A DNA stretch of 64,000 nt, taken from Scilla litardierei. Its lineage: Eukaryota > Streptophyta > Magnoliopsida > Asparagales > Asparagaceae. The translations under genes were made by a program, and so were the position numbers. The notes beneath the pieces were generated by a model, which saw only the letters and a program-made list of their open reading frames with translations, had not been told where the DNA came from and did no database searches. Below, piece by piece: positions 55,701 to 64,000 of the stretch. The first letter of the stretch is position 1. Every line of letters begins with the position of its first letter. Location of the stretch: assembly GCA_030789695.1 (NCBI GenBank), contig CM061141.1, forward strand, positions 319,984,452 to 320,048,451, in the 5' to 3' direction.

Positions 55701-58700
55701 AGTATTGGTATACCACCTCGTACCATTCGACAGCTGGAACGACACCTTTTTGGGTCCTATTTGGGCGTGATCCTCCATCATTGCTATGGTTTGGTGAGAA
55801 GCAAACCTCGGTGTCACATGTGGAGGAGTATATGGACGAGAGGGATGGTCTGCCGGAAGAGTTGAGGAAGCATCTATTGAGGACGCAGCAGGTGATGAAG
55901 ACCAGAGCCGATAGGCATCGTCGGGATGTGCACTTTCAGGAGGGCGATATGTTGTACCTGAAGCTGTGTCCCTACCGGCAGAGTCGCTGGCACGGAGGCG
56001 AAAAGAGAAGCTGGTGGCCCGATACTATGGTCCTTATCCGATTGAGGCCACGATTGGCCAAGTGGCGTACCGACTTCGGTTGCCACCGTCTTCGACGATA
56101 CACCCGGTTTTCCATGTGTCTCAGCTACGGAGAGCGATTGGAGACCAGGCATCCTCTTTCATCTGCCACCGACACTCACTGAGGACATGGAGGTACTGTT
56201 GGAGCCACTGGCTGTGAGGACGGTTCGTCAGGGGCCGGGACGGCGGAAGGAGGTTTTGATACACTGTGCGGGATTACCAGACTGTGACGCTACTTGGGAG
56301 GCATACATTGTAATCCAGGAGCAGTTTCCAGATTTCCACTTAGAGAATAAGGTGGCTCTTTTAGGGGTATTGATGCGGGTGCACTAGCCCCGCATCCCCC
56401 CTTTCCGCGGGTCCAGTGGATGCGGCCCACCGTGGGCATGATGAGGCGCGTTGACGTGGGTCCGTTGTGACTTACTTTCGCCGTAGGAGACGTGGGGGCA
56501 TGGCTTAGTTAGTGGAGGGGTATTATGGTCTTTCCAGACCAACCCCTCATTTTTCCCTTTTTCCTTTATCTAGGTCTAGCCGTCATTAGTTTGTTTTATG
56601 CTTAATTTGTGAAGAAAACAATCTAAGTGTCATCTTGAAGGTGTTTGGGCTTTGGTCCGTTCATCCAAAGCTAGGAGATAGGATTTCATCTCGAAAGAGA
56701 TCCAATTATCAATACATTATCGTCGTTCTTCGCAGATTTCTCTATTAATTTCCTCTTTTTCTATTTTCCACATTAAAACGCTGTTTTAATCCCTTTTTTG
56801 AGTGATTAATTCGCATCACCATTAACTGATATTCTAAAATTGGATTCTGGAACAACACTGAAAGTGTAAAATGCACTGTATGTGCCATGCCAATAAGTAT
56901 TACGGTACTATGCTTTGCTGTTTTATCTCTTTGTCAATTCTCCTTAACCAGAATCACCATTCATTATAAATCTTCATTATTTTTGTTTTGTTAACATGCT
57001 GTCAAAGTCATTTTGTCCAGTGAGAAGACAAATGGAACCGTCTCTAGTGTTTTACCACTTTATCAGTCATACATCCAATCATAACAATCCTCGTATCACC
57101 CGTTTCCCCGCTTGTTAAATATGTATCCTTTCCCTCTTCAAAGTCATTTTTTTCAGTGAGAAGACAAATGGAACTGTCTCTAGTGTTTTAACACTTTATC
57201 CGTCACCCATCCAATCATAACAATCCTTGTATCACCTGTTTCCCTTCTTGGTAAATATGTATTCTTTCCCTCTTCATCTATAATATTTGTAAGTTTCCAT
57301 TTATGTATTTTTTTTCTTTTTTCCCCCTTTTCCTTTTTAACTGTTTTAAATGGACCAGTGGAATTGTTTAGATTTTTTAATTTAAATATTTTTGTCTAAT
57401 TGTCTTCGTGTCTCTATTTTGTGACAGTGCACCTGGATTCGGTGTGGTGCATATGGGTTTGCCAGTTTTCTTGACGTCTGTTGTCACTGGAGATGATGTT
57501 AGAGAGCAAGGGTTAATTGCTGTTGACAATTTTGATGATAGGTAACTGCCTCAGATGCCACATTATTTTGTTTTTCAAGAAGCCTATTTCAGAAATCAAT
57601 GAATCACATGAGACATGTTTTTGTAGGGAAAATAGGAGCATTCTGGTTGAACCAAGTACCCCTCGTGTTCCCACTCTAGTCAGTTGTGAGGATGTTAGGC
57701 CTCTTAATTTAACGACTCTTTGGGGAGATGTGATCACAGATGTGGGGCAAGAGTTTGATAATGTGAAGGAGTTTCGTGGCCAGTTGTGTAAATATGCCAT
57801 TTGTAAAGGTTTTGTCTACAAATTCGTGAAGAATGAAAGTACCCGTGTGACCGTAAAATGCAATGAGGAGAATTGTCCATGGAGAATACATGCATCTGAG
57901 TCATCTCAGAAGCAGAAGTTTGTGATTAAGAAAATGAATAATGTACATACATGTGGTGGAGGAAATGGAAAGGACGGTCAGCGAAGAGCAACGAGACAAT
58001 GGTTGACGAGTATTATTAAGGAAAAGTTACAAGCATCCCAGCCATGTAAACCCAAAGAAATTGTAAGAGAAATTTATGAGGAGTATGGGGTGAGCTTAAC
58101 TTATTCGCAAGTTTGGCGAGGAAGGGAAGATGCACAGAAAGAGCTTTACAGCATGCTCAAGGAGACATATAGCCAGTTGCCATGGTTGTGCGAGAGGATC
58201 TTGGAAACCAATCCAGGCAGTGTTGCCTTGCTGTCTGCAAGTATTGACTCGAAAATTCGTCGTTTTTTCGTATCTTTTCATGCTTCACTCCATGGTTTTG
58301 AGAAAGGTTGTCGCCCCCTCATCTTTCTTGATAGGATTCCCTTGAAGGCAAATACTCAGTGCAAATTACTGGCAGCAGCAGCTGTTGATGGTGATGATGC
58401 TATCTTTCCATTGGCCTTTGCTGCTGTGGAAGATGAGACTTATGATACTTGGCTTTGGTTCTTATCACAGTTGAAGTATGCTGTGGGAACAGCTCGTGCC
58501 ATTACCTTTGCATCCAATAGACAGAAGGGCCTAGACGAGGCGGTGCCTCAAGTTTTCGAGGATAGTCATCACAGCTACTGTTTACGTCATTTGATAGAGG
58601 ATTTCAAATTAGAGTTGAAGAAAGGTCCATGGTCACAACAAGTCAAGGATGGCATGGTTGATGATTTTATACGCGCTGCTCAAGCCTGCACTATTGAAGA

Positions 58701-59436
58701 TTTTAATGCATCCATCGAGAGTATCAGGAGCGTTTCAACAGATGTTGTCGAATGGGTTCTGAGTAGCAAGCCTGAAAACTGGTCAGATGCCATCTTCCGG
58801 GGTTCACGGTATGACCACTTCTCATCAAACATCGTGGACTCGTTTAACAACTGGATACCAGTGAAGTCCGAGTCATCTGTAGTACTGATAGTCGAAACGA
58901 TTAGAAATAGACTAATGGAGATGATACAGTTGAGAAGGGAGGCTTCTGTTGGTTGGATGAGCACGTTAACGCCATCCATGGAGCAGAAGTTGGAGAAAGA
59001 GATGGCAAAGTCGAAAAAGCTCAATGTTCTATGCTCTTCCGAAACAGTGTTTGAGGTACGTGGGAATACGATTTATGTTGTTAACCTTGGTATCTGGGAA
59101 TGCACATGCCGCAGATGGCAGATATCTGGATTGCCTTGCCCTCATGCTATTGCAGTCTTCAATCGCATCAACAGATGTGTATATGATTACTGCTCGAAAT
59201 ATTTCACCACAGAATGCTATCACGCAGCATATTCGGAATCCATCCACCCGATACCTGACGTTGAGAGCATAGATTTCAACAGCGGCGCAGATCTGTACCC
59301 TCCTCCAGCCCGACGTCCACCTGGACGGCCAAGAAGGAAGCGGTTTAATCCTAATAAGACGGTCACAGTTGTTCGTCTCTGCAGCAGGTGCAAAGCACAA
59401 GGGCATAATAAGGCAACCTGTGAAGCTTTTTTGTAG
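49427..59436 (+). CDS. MUG: MUSTANG-type domesticated Mutator transposase with PB1 domain (5 coding exons)
   Basis: Exons 49427-49743, 49838-49939, 50017-50142, 57428-57541 and 57627-59436 sum to 2469 nt: 822 residues plus stop. All introns are GT-AG and break the same codon phase. Domains: PB1 (about 1-105), a low-complexity linker (about 106-225), the MuDR-type N-terminal domain (about 225-330), the MULE core around [20 protein letters not shown] and [10 protein letters not shown] to [12 protein letters not shown], a SWIM zinc finger ([15 protein letters not shown]), then an AT-hook-like [11 protein letters not shown] and a CX2CX4HX4C knuckle ([14 protein letters not shown]). No Mutator TIRs flank it. 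Plant MUSTANG proteins with PB1 are known domesticated transposases, thought to act in the nucleus in DNA binding or regulation. The ATG follows an acceptor-like AG at 49410. Confidence is high for family and exons, moderate for the start. Confidence 0.9.
49838..50142 (+). other. MUG: MUSTANG coding exons 2 and 3 with intron
   Basis: Exon 2 is 49838-49939 (102 nt) and exon 3 is 50017-50142 (126 nt). Both begin GGCAAC(A/T)AGAAG and encode an RATRS start followed by A/T/S-rich linker. Both are multiples of three and share the phase, so either could be skipped or duplicated without frame loss. Confidence 0.82.
50609..51054 (+). repeat. R1 5' LTR
   Basis: 446 bp, TGATGCGGGCGCAC to TTCGCATCA. The start region is GC-rich and the end AT-rich. 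Confidence 0.92.
51058..51069 (+). other. R1 primer-binding site (initiator Met tRNA)
   Basis: TGGTATCAGAGC, three bases after the 5' LTR. Confidence 0.9.
51081..52900 (+). pseudogene. R1 gag, frameshifted
   Basis: The ATG at 51081 opens [27 protein letters not shown], a coiled-coil-like start. This frame ends at a TGA near 51242. The continuation is in another frame ([20 protein letters not shown]), open to 51913 and including the hairpin array translated as decapeptides such as [10 protein letters not shown]. The gag core resumes in that same frame ([24 protein letters not shown] near 52210; [20 protein letters not shown] at 52484-52693), broken by stops near 52353 and 52470. A CXXC-type cysteine region ([15 protein letters not shown]) lies near 52850. 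It is not translatable as one protein. Confidence 0.8.
51480..51850 (+). repeat. 30-nt hairpin array in R1 gag
   Basis: Units of 18 nt plus a 12-nt spacer start at 51509, 51539, 51569, 51599, 51629, 51659 and 51689, with a diverged one at 51480 and looser ones up to about 51850. Examples are CAGGCCCTTCCGGGCCTG, CAGGCCCTCTCGGGCCTG and CGGGCCCTCCCGGGCCCG. Stems are 6-7 bp with 4-6-nt loops. The array begins about 410 nt after the primer site. Confidence 0.9.
52901..55167 (+). pseudogene. R1 protease, RT and RNase H, with stops
   Basis: Protease: [15 protein letters not shown] (53101-53145), followed by TAG codons near 53264 and 53396. RT and RNase H: an open stretch 53668-55167 (499 codons) with [37 protein letters not shown] and catalytic FFDDILVYS. 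RNase H follows ([37 protein letters not shown]). All key acidic residues of RT and RNase H are present. The link to protease is frame-broken near 53520-53665, and the link to integrase near 55150. Confidence 0.88.
55169..56400 (+). pseudogene. R1 integrase and chromodomain-like C-terminus
   Basis: The open part 55169-56182 (337 codons) gives [12 protein letters not shown] and a CNVC zinc-binding end, then the DDE core: D in TMDFIDGL, D in VSDRDQVF, E in [10 protein letters not shown]. The GPY/F-like part ([20 protein letters not shown], 55966-56217) is in another frame. The tail (56187-56387, a third frame) reads [20 protein letters not shown]...[10 protein letters not shown], which matches the chromodomain end of Reina-like chromoviruses (K-GLP--EATWE). 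Chromodomains direct integration toward particular chromatin. At least two frameshifts separate the parts. Confidence 0.85.
56371..56818 (+). repeat. R1 3' LTR
   Basis: 448 bp, TGATGCGGGTGCAC to TTCGCATCA. The chromodomain frame runs into its first bases before stopping. Confidence 0.92.
57002..57273 (+). repeat. 136-bp tandem duplication in MUSTANG intron 4
   Basis: Two copies (57002-57137 and 57138-57273) begin TCAAAGTCATTTT and share CAGTGAGAAGACAAATGGAAC and TCCAATCATAACAATCC, with about 10 differences. It adds to the intron but does not touch splice sites. Confidence 0.85.
57428..57541 (+). other. MUG: MUSTANG coding exon 4
   Basis: 114 nt after TTTTGTGACAG. It encodes a hydrophobic-to-acidic linker ([21 protein letters not shown] ... 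VDNFDD). It ends GATGATAG before GTAACTG, the same junction style as exons 1 and 3. Confidence 0.82.
57627..59436 (+). other. MUG: MUSTANG coding exon 5 (transposase core)
   Basis: 1810 nt after TGTTTTTGTAG. It holds the MuDR N-terminal domain, MULE core, SWIM finger, AT-hook-like basic motif and terminal zinc knuckle, ending at the TAG at 59434-59436. Codon usage and lack of lesions contrast with the transposable elements around it, which supports selection on a host gene. Confidence 0.93.
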
Positions 59437-60895
59437 ATGTGTATGCTATCCATTTCTATGTAAATTATGAGCACTTAAGCCTTGTAATATCTTGTGGGCT
59501 TCCATAAATGCATGTTGATGCCCAGATTTTAATTCTTATGATACCTTTTTTTCTGGGTTTTCTTATGGCAAGCCTTGTTTTGTTGACTGCTCTCGTGTTG
59601 CGTTCTTGTTAGACGCAGATGCAAATTTTGTTATGCATATATGGTCTCTGGTAATTGCTGATGCACTGACAACTGAGGGGAATGCTTGTTTCATTTGACT
59701 CGGATTCCTTGACACTCTCTCCTTGGAATACAAACTTTCCCCTATTCCATTTTTCCTATTCCAGCAAAGGAACATGCCCTAAGCTTCATCCTTGTTCTTG
59801 TGGTGTTCGGTTGTCGATGCAATTATGTGGATTCTGTTTCATGATGTGGATTCCGTTTCTGTTTTTTACTTCATTGGAAATTGGAAAGCAGTAAAGAACA
59901 CTTGACTCGACATCACACTATACGTGGGAGGGCACATAGGCCGCGAAAACACGAGAACTTTTCAGAAGGTCTGGTTTTATCATTTTACTACTCTCGTTTC
60001 CGAACGCTTAACTTCAAAGGTTTCATGGAACTGGAAGAAGCCGGAGAATCCCACGAAGCTCTTGCCGATTCTGTTTCTGAAACTGTTGTTCGCTCACAGA
60101 TTGATATCAAAAGACCTCTCAGCACTTTACCTTGTCGAATAATTTAAGTCAAAAACGACATGTGTCACTAGAAGACAGGAGAATGATGAGTGGGCATGTT
60201 ACATATGATCAGTAGAAATAACCCGGGCACAATGCATAGTGCAAAAAAAAAACCCACGAACAAGATGCGGTGTACATGTGCAGTCGAAAAGGAGTGCGAA
60301 CTGTAAGTGTGTCGGTATCGTCGGATGGTAAAGGGGGAAAGTTATTTGAATGAACGGGTTTTTGAATATGGTGCACTTTTGGGGGTTTTAGGTGACTTTT
60401 TGTTCCAGTTCGTGACGGTGACAAATACCCTCAATTGTTTAACAGATGTGCGCATGAAAATTTAAATAAAATAAAATATTAAACCCATGTACGCTTATCG
60501 TAGCGTGAGAAATTTTTCTGTACAATGAGCATATATAATCTCATATGCGCGGGCACATGTGTATACCCATATGATACTGGAAATGTGCTATGTCGCATGA
60601 AATTTCATGTGATTGATGTACAAATCCAGTGATTTTTTAAATTTTTTATAAATTTGAAAAGTTGAGATTGTTATGCACATACTAAAAACCCCAAAACCTT
60701 AAATGGGTGAAGCTATATAGATTTGATTATCCATTTATTACAAAAAGTTTTATTGTTCGGAAAATGCTAAATTTCTAACTATCAGATCAATGTGCAACTC
60801 GGTTGTTGGGGGTTGTCTGTTAATTTGATTTTTGGTATGGTGATCATACATGACGTGTAAATTAATTCCAAAAGAATTTTTAAAAATTAAAAAAC
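59437..60895. other. 3' UTR and intergenic sequence, no gene seen
   Basis: The first few hundred bases are likely the MUSTANG 3' UTR; I could not fix a poly(A) site. The remainder has only short ORFs. An A9-10 run lies near 60243. Confidence 0.5.
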
Positions 60896-61007
60896 TGTTG
60901 TAAACGTGGTGGTTATGGAATCCATAGCCATGTATTTATAGCAATATGGTTACATAATGGGTGGATACCCACTAACGGGTTGGGCCTCCAAAAGCCCGTT
61001 TATAACA
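60896..61007 (-). repeat. copia-3 3' LTR (very short)
   Basis: 112 bp from TGTTGTAAACGTGG to CGTTTATAACA, with inverted TGTTRTAAACG termini. Shorter than the 177-bp LTRs of copia-1. Confidence 0.7.
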
Positions 61008-61360
61008 CTTCCCATTATCCATCCATTGTTGTAAGCCGTGATGAACGCTTCAGGGTTCATAGAGCTTATCTGATCATGGGTCTATGGATACTTCTGGATC
61101 CCAAGTTTAAGAGTACTTGCCTCGTTAAAAGCTTTGCCAAGGAAAACCCAGTGGGAAAAACCAGTGGCTAAGGGAAAAGAGTACAAGTATCTGTAACTTC
61201 CCCTGATCGATGGATACCATCGGAGGTGGATACTTCTGGATCCAGAGTTGATGTGGCTGCCTCGTTAAAACTTTTGGCTATGGAAAACCCAATGGGAAAA
61301 ACCAATAGCCAAGGAAAAAGAGTACATCACTATATTAACTCCCCCTTAAAAGTACAAGCT

Positions 61361-64000
61361 TCAGGCTTGTAAATCTCTCAACTGTCTCATCCCAATTCCC
61401 AGTACAAGTTTTCTAAAGGTACTGCGAGGTAAAGCTTTAGTAAATAGATCTGCCAGGTTGTTGCAAGACTGGATCTGCTGGATGTCGATCTGGTTGTCAA
61501 CTTGCTGTTCATGCGTCCAGAAGAGCTTGGGGGAAATGTGCTTCGTCCTGTCACCTTTGATGTAGCCACCTCGTAGTTGAGCGATGCAGGCAGCATTGTC
61601 TTCATACATGGTGGTTGGTCCAAGATCTCCCGTCTTCAAGCTTGTCGTCTTGAGGATATGGTAGATGACTGATCGAAGCCAAAAGCATTCTCTGCTAGCT
61701 TCGTGGATCGTTGTGAGCTCGGAGTGGTTGGATGAGGTCATTGTTGACGTCTGCTTCACTGATCGAAGCCACCGTACGTGAACACGAAACCGGTCTGGGA
61801 CTTTGCGATGTGTGGGTCGGACCTGTATCCTGCATCTGCATAACCGACTAAGTCGGAGGATACACCTTTCTTGAAGTATAGTCCCATGTCCACAGACCCT
61901 TGGAGGTAGCGCAGAAGTTGCTTCACTCCGTTCCAGTGGCGCTTTGAGGGCGCTGAACTGTATCTGGCTAGTAGGTTAACTGCGAACGCTATATCGGGAC
62001 GCGTGCAGTTTGCCAGGTATAGGAGTGCTCCAATTGCACTTAGGTAGGGTACTTCAGGACCCAGTGTTTCCTCCCCCTCTTCCAGCAGTCGGAAGGGGTC
62101 TGTATTAACATCAAATGATCTGATGACCTTTGGTGTGCTAAGCGGATGACATTTGTCCATAAGAAAGTTTTTCAGCACTTTCTTTGTGTATGTCGGTTGG
62201 TGTAACAGGATTCATCCGCTTAAGTGTTCAATTTGTAAGCCTAGGTAGAACTTCGTTTTGCCAAGGTCTTTCATCTCAAAAGTCTGTGTGAGACTTTTGA
62301 ATATCTCACCTATCTCTTCAGGAGATCCGATGATGTTCAGGTCATCTACGTAGACAGCAATAATTACGAATCAGGTTCCCTTTGCTCTTATAAAGATGCA
62401 AGGGCAGACTTCATTTGTTGTGAATCCTTGTTGCACTAGGAATTCACTGAGTCTGTTATACCACATTCTACCTGACTGTTTTAGACCATACAATGATCTT
62501 TGGAGTTTGACAGAATAGACGTCCCGAGGTCTTTCTGTCATTTTTGTCGGTAGTTTATATCCGTCTGGGATTTTCATATAGATGTCCTTATCTATATTTC
62601 CATATAGGTATACAGTCACAACGTCTATGAGCTGCATATCCAGGCATTCCTTTGTAGATAGGCCAATGATGAAACGGAAGGTGATCGCATCCATAACCGG
62701 GGAATATGTATCATCATAGTCTATTCCTGGCAGTTGGAAAAAGCCTTGTGCAACAAGGCGCGCTTTGTAGCGCACGATCTCATTATTCTCGTTTTTTTCC
62801 TCACGAATACCCATTTATATCCCACAGGTTTAACACCCTTTGGTGTTTGGACTACAGGTCCAAAAACTTTGCGCTTCGAGAGTGAGTCCAGCTCTACTCC
62901 TATTGTCTCGTTCCACTTTGGCCAATCCTCTCTGCGTTTACATTCTGCTAGAGAGCGTGGATCGGTCTCATCGTCGTATTCAGTGACGTGAGTGACAATA
63001 ACGAGCGCGAAGTTATCATTGATGATTGTGCTTTTTCTGTCCAGTACCTCCCCAGTACGTACATAATTTAATGATATTTCTACTATATTTTCCTCTTCAG
63101 GGGTTGGTAAGAGGGGAGAGGTAGCTGGGCTGAGCTCAGCATCCTGTGGTGGTATCGTTATTATTGCTCCAGGAGTTTTCCTCTTTCGAGGGTTCTTATC
63201 TTTGGAGCATGGGGGTCGTCCTCTCTTTTGTTGAGGTATGGCCGCTTCTGCTGCAGGTGGATTGCATCCATCTTTGGGTATGTCAATCCTAGCTGGCGTA
63301 TTTGCAGCAGGGACGTATGATCTGACAATCTTCTGGTTGTCAGTGAATTTGTCCGGTAAAATGTTGACTGTGTTTTGAATTTGAAGGATGTTCAGGATCT
63401 CATCTTCACATTGGTTTGTACGCGGATCAAAATGGGATAAAGTTTTTGTATACCATGAAATGTTCTTTGAAGCTTCTGGCTTCTGGGTGTTAATGCCTAG
63501 TTTGGGAAAGTGCTTTCATCAAATTCACAATCTGCTAGACGTGCCTTGAAGGCGTCCCCCGTAAGGGGTTCTAGGTATCTAATGATCGATGGTGAGTCGA
63601 ATCCAATGTAGATACCCAGACGACGTTGAGGACCCATCTTGGTCCTCTGCGGTGGTTCTATGGGGACATAGACAGCACATCCGAATATCCTCAGGTGAGA
63701 GATATCCGGCGGGTTCCCATATGCAAGTTGCATCGGAGAATAAGATTGACTCCCTGACGATCGTAATCTTATTAGCGATGCAGCGTGCAAGATGGCATGT
63801 CCCCATGCGTTCACCGGCAACAGGCATTGCATCAACAATGGACGAGCAATCCATTATGGTCTCTTTATAAGAGATTCGGCTAACCCGTTCTGGGTGTGAA
63901 CATGAGCTACAGGATGTTCAACTTCTATGTCGGTTGCTTGGTAGTAGTCTAGGAAGACTTATGATGTGAATTCCCTAGCGTTGTACAGACGCAATTTCTT
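61361..64000 (-). pseudogene. copia-3 pol (integrase end, RT, RNase H), broken
   Basis: RNase H: SNHSELTTIHEASRECFWLRSV and ADLFTKALP (61759-61361). RT: KNENNEIVRYKARLVAQGF, DMQLIDVVTVYLYGN, SLYGLKQSGRMWYNRL (62814-62371), then the YVDD block and ILLHQPTYT- to YLSAIGALLYLANCTRPDIAF (62178-61756). A TGA at 62371-62373 precedes YVDD, and frameshifts are present. Integrase: HPVAHVHTQNGLAESL and HLRIFGCAVYVPIEPPQRTKMGPQRRLGIYIGF (63838-63497). In the second catalytic block the expected D reads Y (LRLYNAREFTS, near 63965-63997). Confidence 0.85.

Larger units (their letters stand above)
50609..56818 (+). mobile_element. Chromovirus R1 (Reina-like Ty3/gypsy) in MUSTANG intron 4
   Basis: LTRs are 50609-51054 (446 bp) and 56371-56818 (448 bp), both bounded by the inverted termini TGATGCG and CGCATCA. 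Order is LTR, Met primer site (51058-51069), gag with a 30-nt hairpin array, protease, RT, RNase H, integrase, chromodomain-like tail, LTR. The LTRs differ at roughly 25 sites (5-6%). Flanks are GAACA and CCATT, so no 5-bp duplication is visible. It has the same transcriptional orientation as the host gene, within an intron of 7285 bp. Several frameshifts and stops are present. Confidence 0.92.
60896..64000 (-). mobile_element. Copia-3: Ty1/copia element running off the window
   Basis: The 3' LTR is at 60896-61007. The minus-strand polypurine-like GGATGGATAATGGGAAG is at about 61008-61024. Then, going up in coordinate: RNase H, RT, and integrase cut by the window end. It is a relative of copia-1 and copia-2 with better-kept pol. 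The 5' half and 5' LTR are outside, so target duplication and LTR age cannot be judged. Confidence 0.88.

Noticed and set aside
1..64000. tRNA, rRNA or other structural RNA genes
   Set aside because: No cloverleaf or rRNA-like stretch was recognised. The only tRNA-like matches are retroelement primer-binding sites.

Overview
The window is nuclear DNA from a repeat-rich flowering plant. The evidence is plant-type LTR retrotransposons (Ty1/copia, Athila-like and chromovirus Ty3/gypsy), a TRIM, small Mutator-type elements, and one host gene with plant-style introns. That gene encodes a domesticated Mutator transposase of the MUSTANG type with an N-terminal PB1 domain. I cannot place the species more narrowly.

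Layout. 1-7560: two diverged copies of one gypsy-type LTR (the first cut by the window start) bracket a decayed copia element (copia-2). The gag of copia-2 is split by a SIRE-type solo LTR (3566-5691, flanked by ACCCA/ACTCA). 7561-9548: no gene seen. 9549-20045: a structurally complete minus-strand Athila-like element with 1820-bp LTRs, a perfect ATCAT target duplication and a tRNA-Asp primer site, but with broken gag and pol frames. 20406-20566: a foldback MITE with a 10-bp target duplication. 20676-28540: a small Mutator-like element with 9-bp duplications (TATGTAAAT), split by copia-1 (21237-28469, duplication GTTAA).

28550-59436: the MUSTANG gene. Five coding exons (49427-49743, 49838-49939, 50017-50142, 57428-57541, 57627-59436) join in one open frame of exactly 823 codons including the stop. 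A candidate non-coding first exon lies near 28.7 kb. If it is real, intron 1 is about 20.7 kb and holds a four-level nest. Truncated chromovirus R3 (30892 to about 48190, minus) is interrupted by a non-autonomous SIRE-like element (33907-47692, plus). That is interrupted by chromovirus R2 (37880-44868, minus, duplication TTCAC), which holds a SIRE fragment (about 39135-43684, minus). A TRIM (48220-48935) and a 262-bp tandem duplication follow. Intron 4 holds a further chromovirus, R1 (50609-56818, plus).

59437-60895 is intergenic. 60896 to the window end is a minus-strand copia element (copia-3) that runs off the edge.

The most unusual signal crosses element families. Three retroelements (copia-1, R1, R2) each carry a dense array of short GC-rich hairpins starting about 310-430 nt downstream of the primer-binding site. 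In R1 the units are in exact 30-nt register and at least one stem pair covaries. Separately, two unrelated SIRE-type LTRs carry paired AGTCGACT-core motifs about 21-22 nt apart, and the Athila LTR carries a cluster of long palindromes. All boundaries and divergences were counted by eye.
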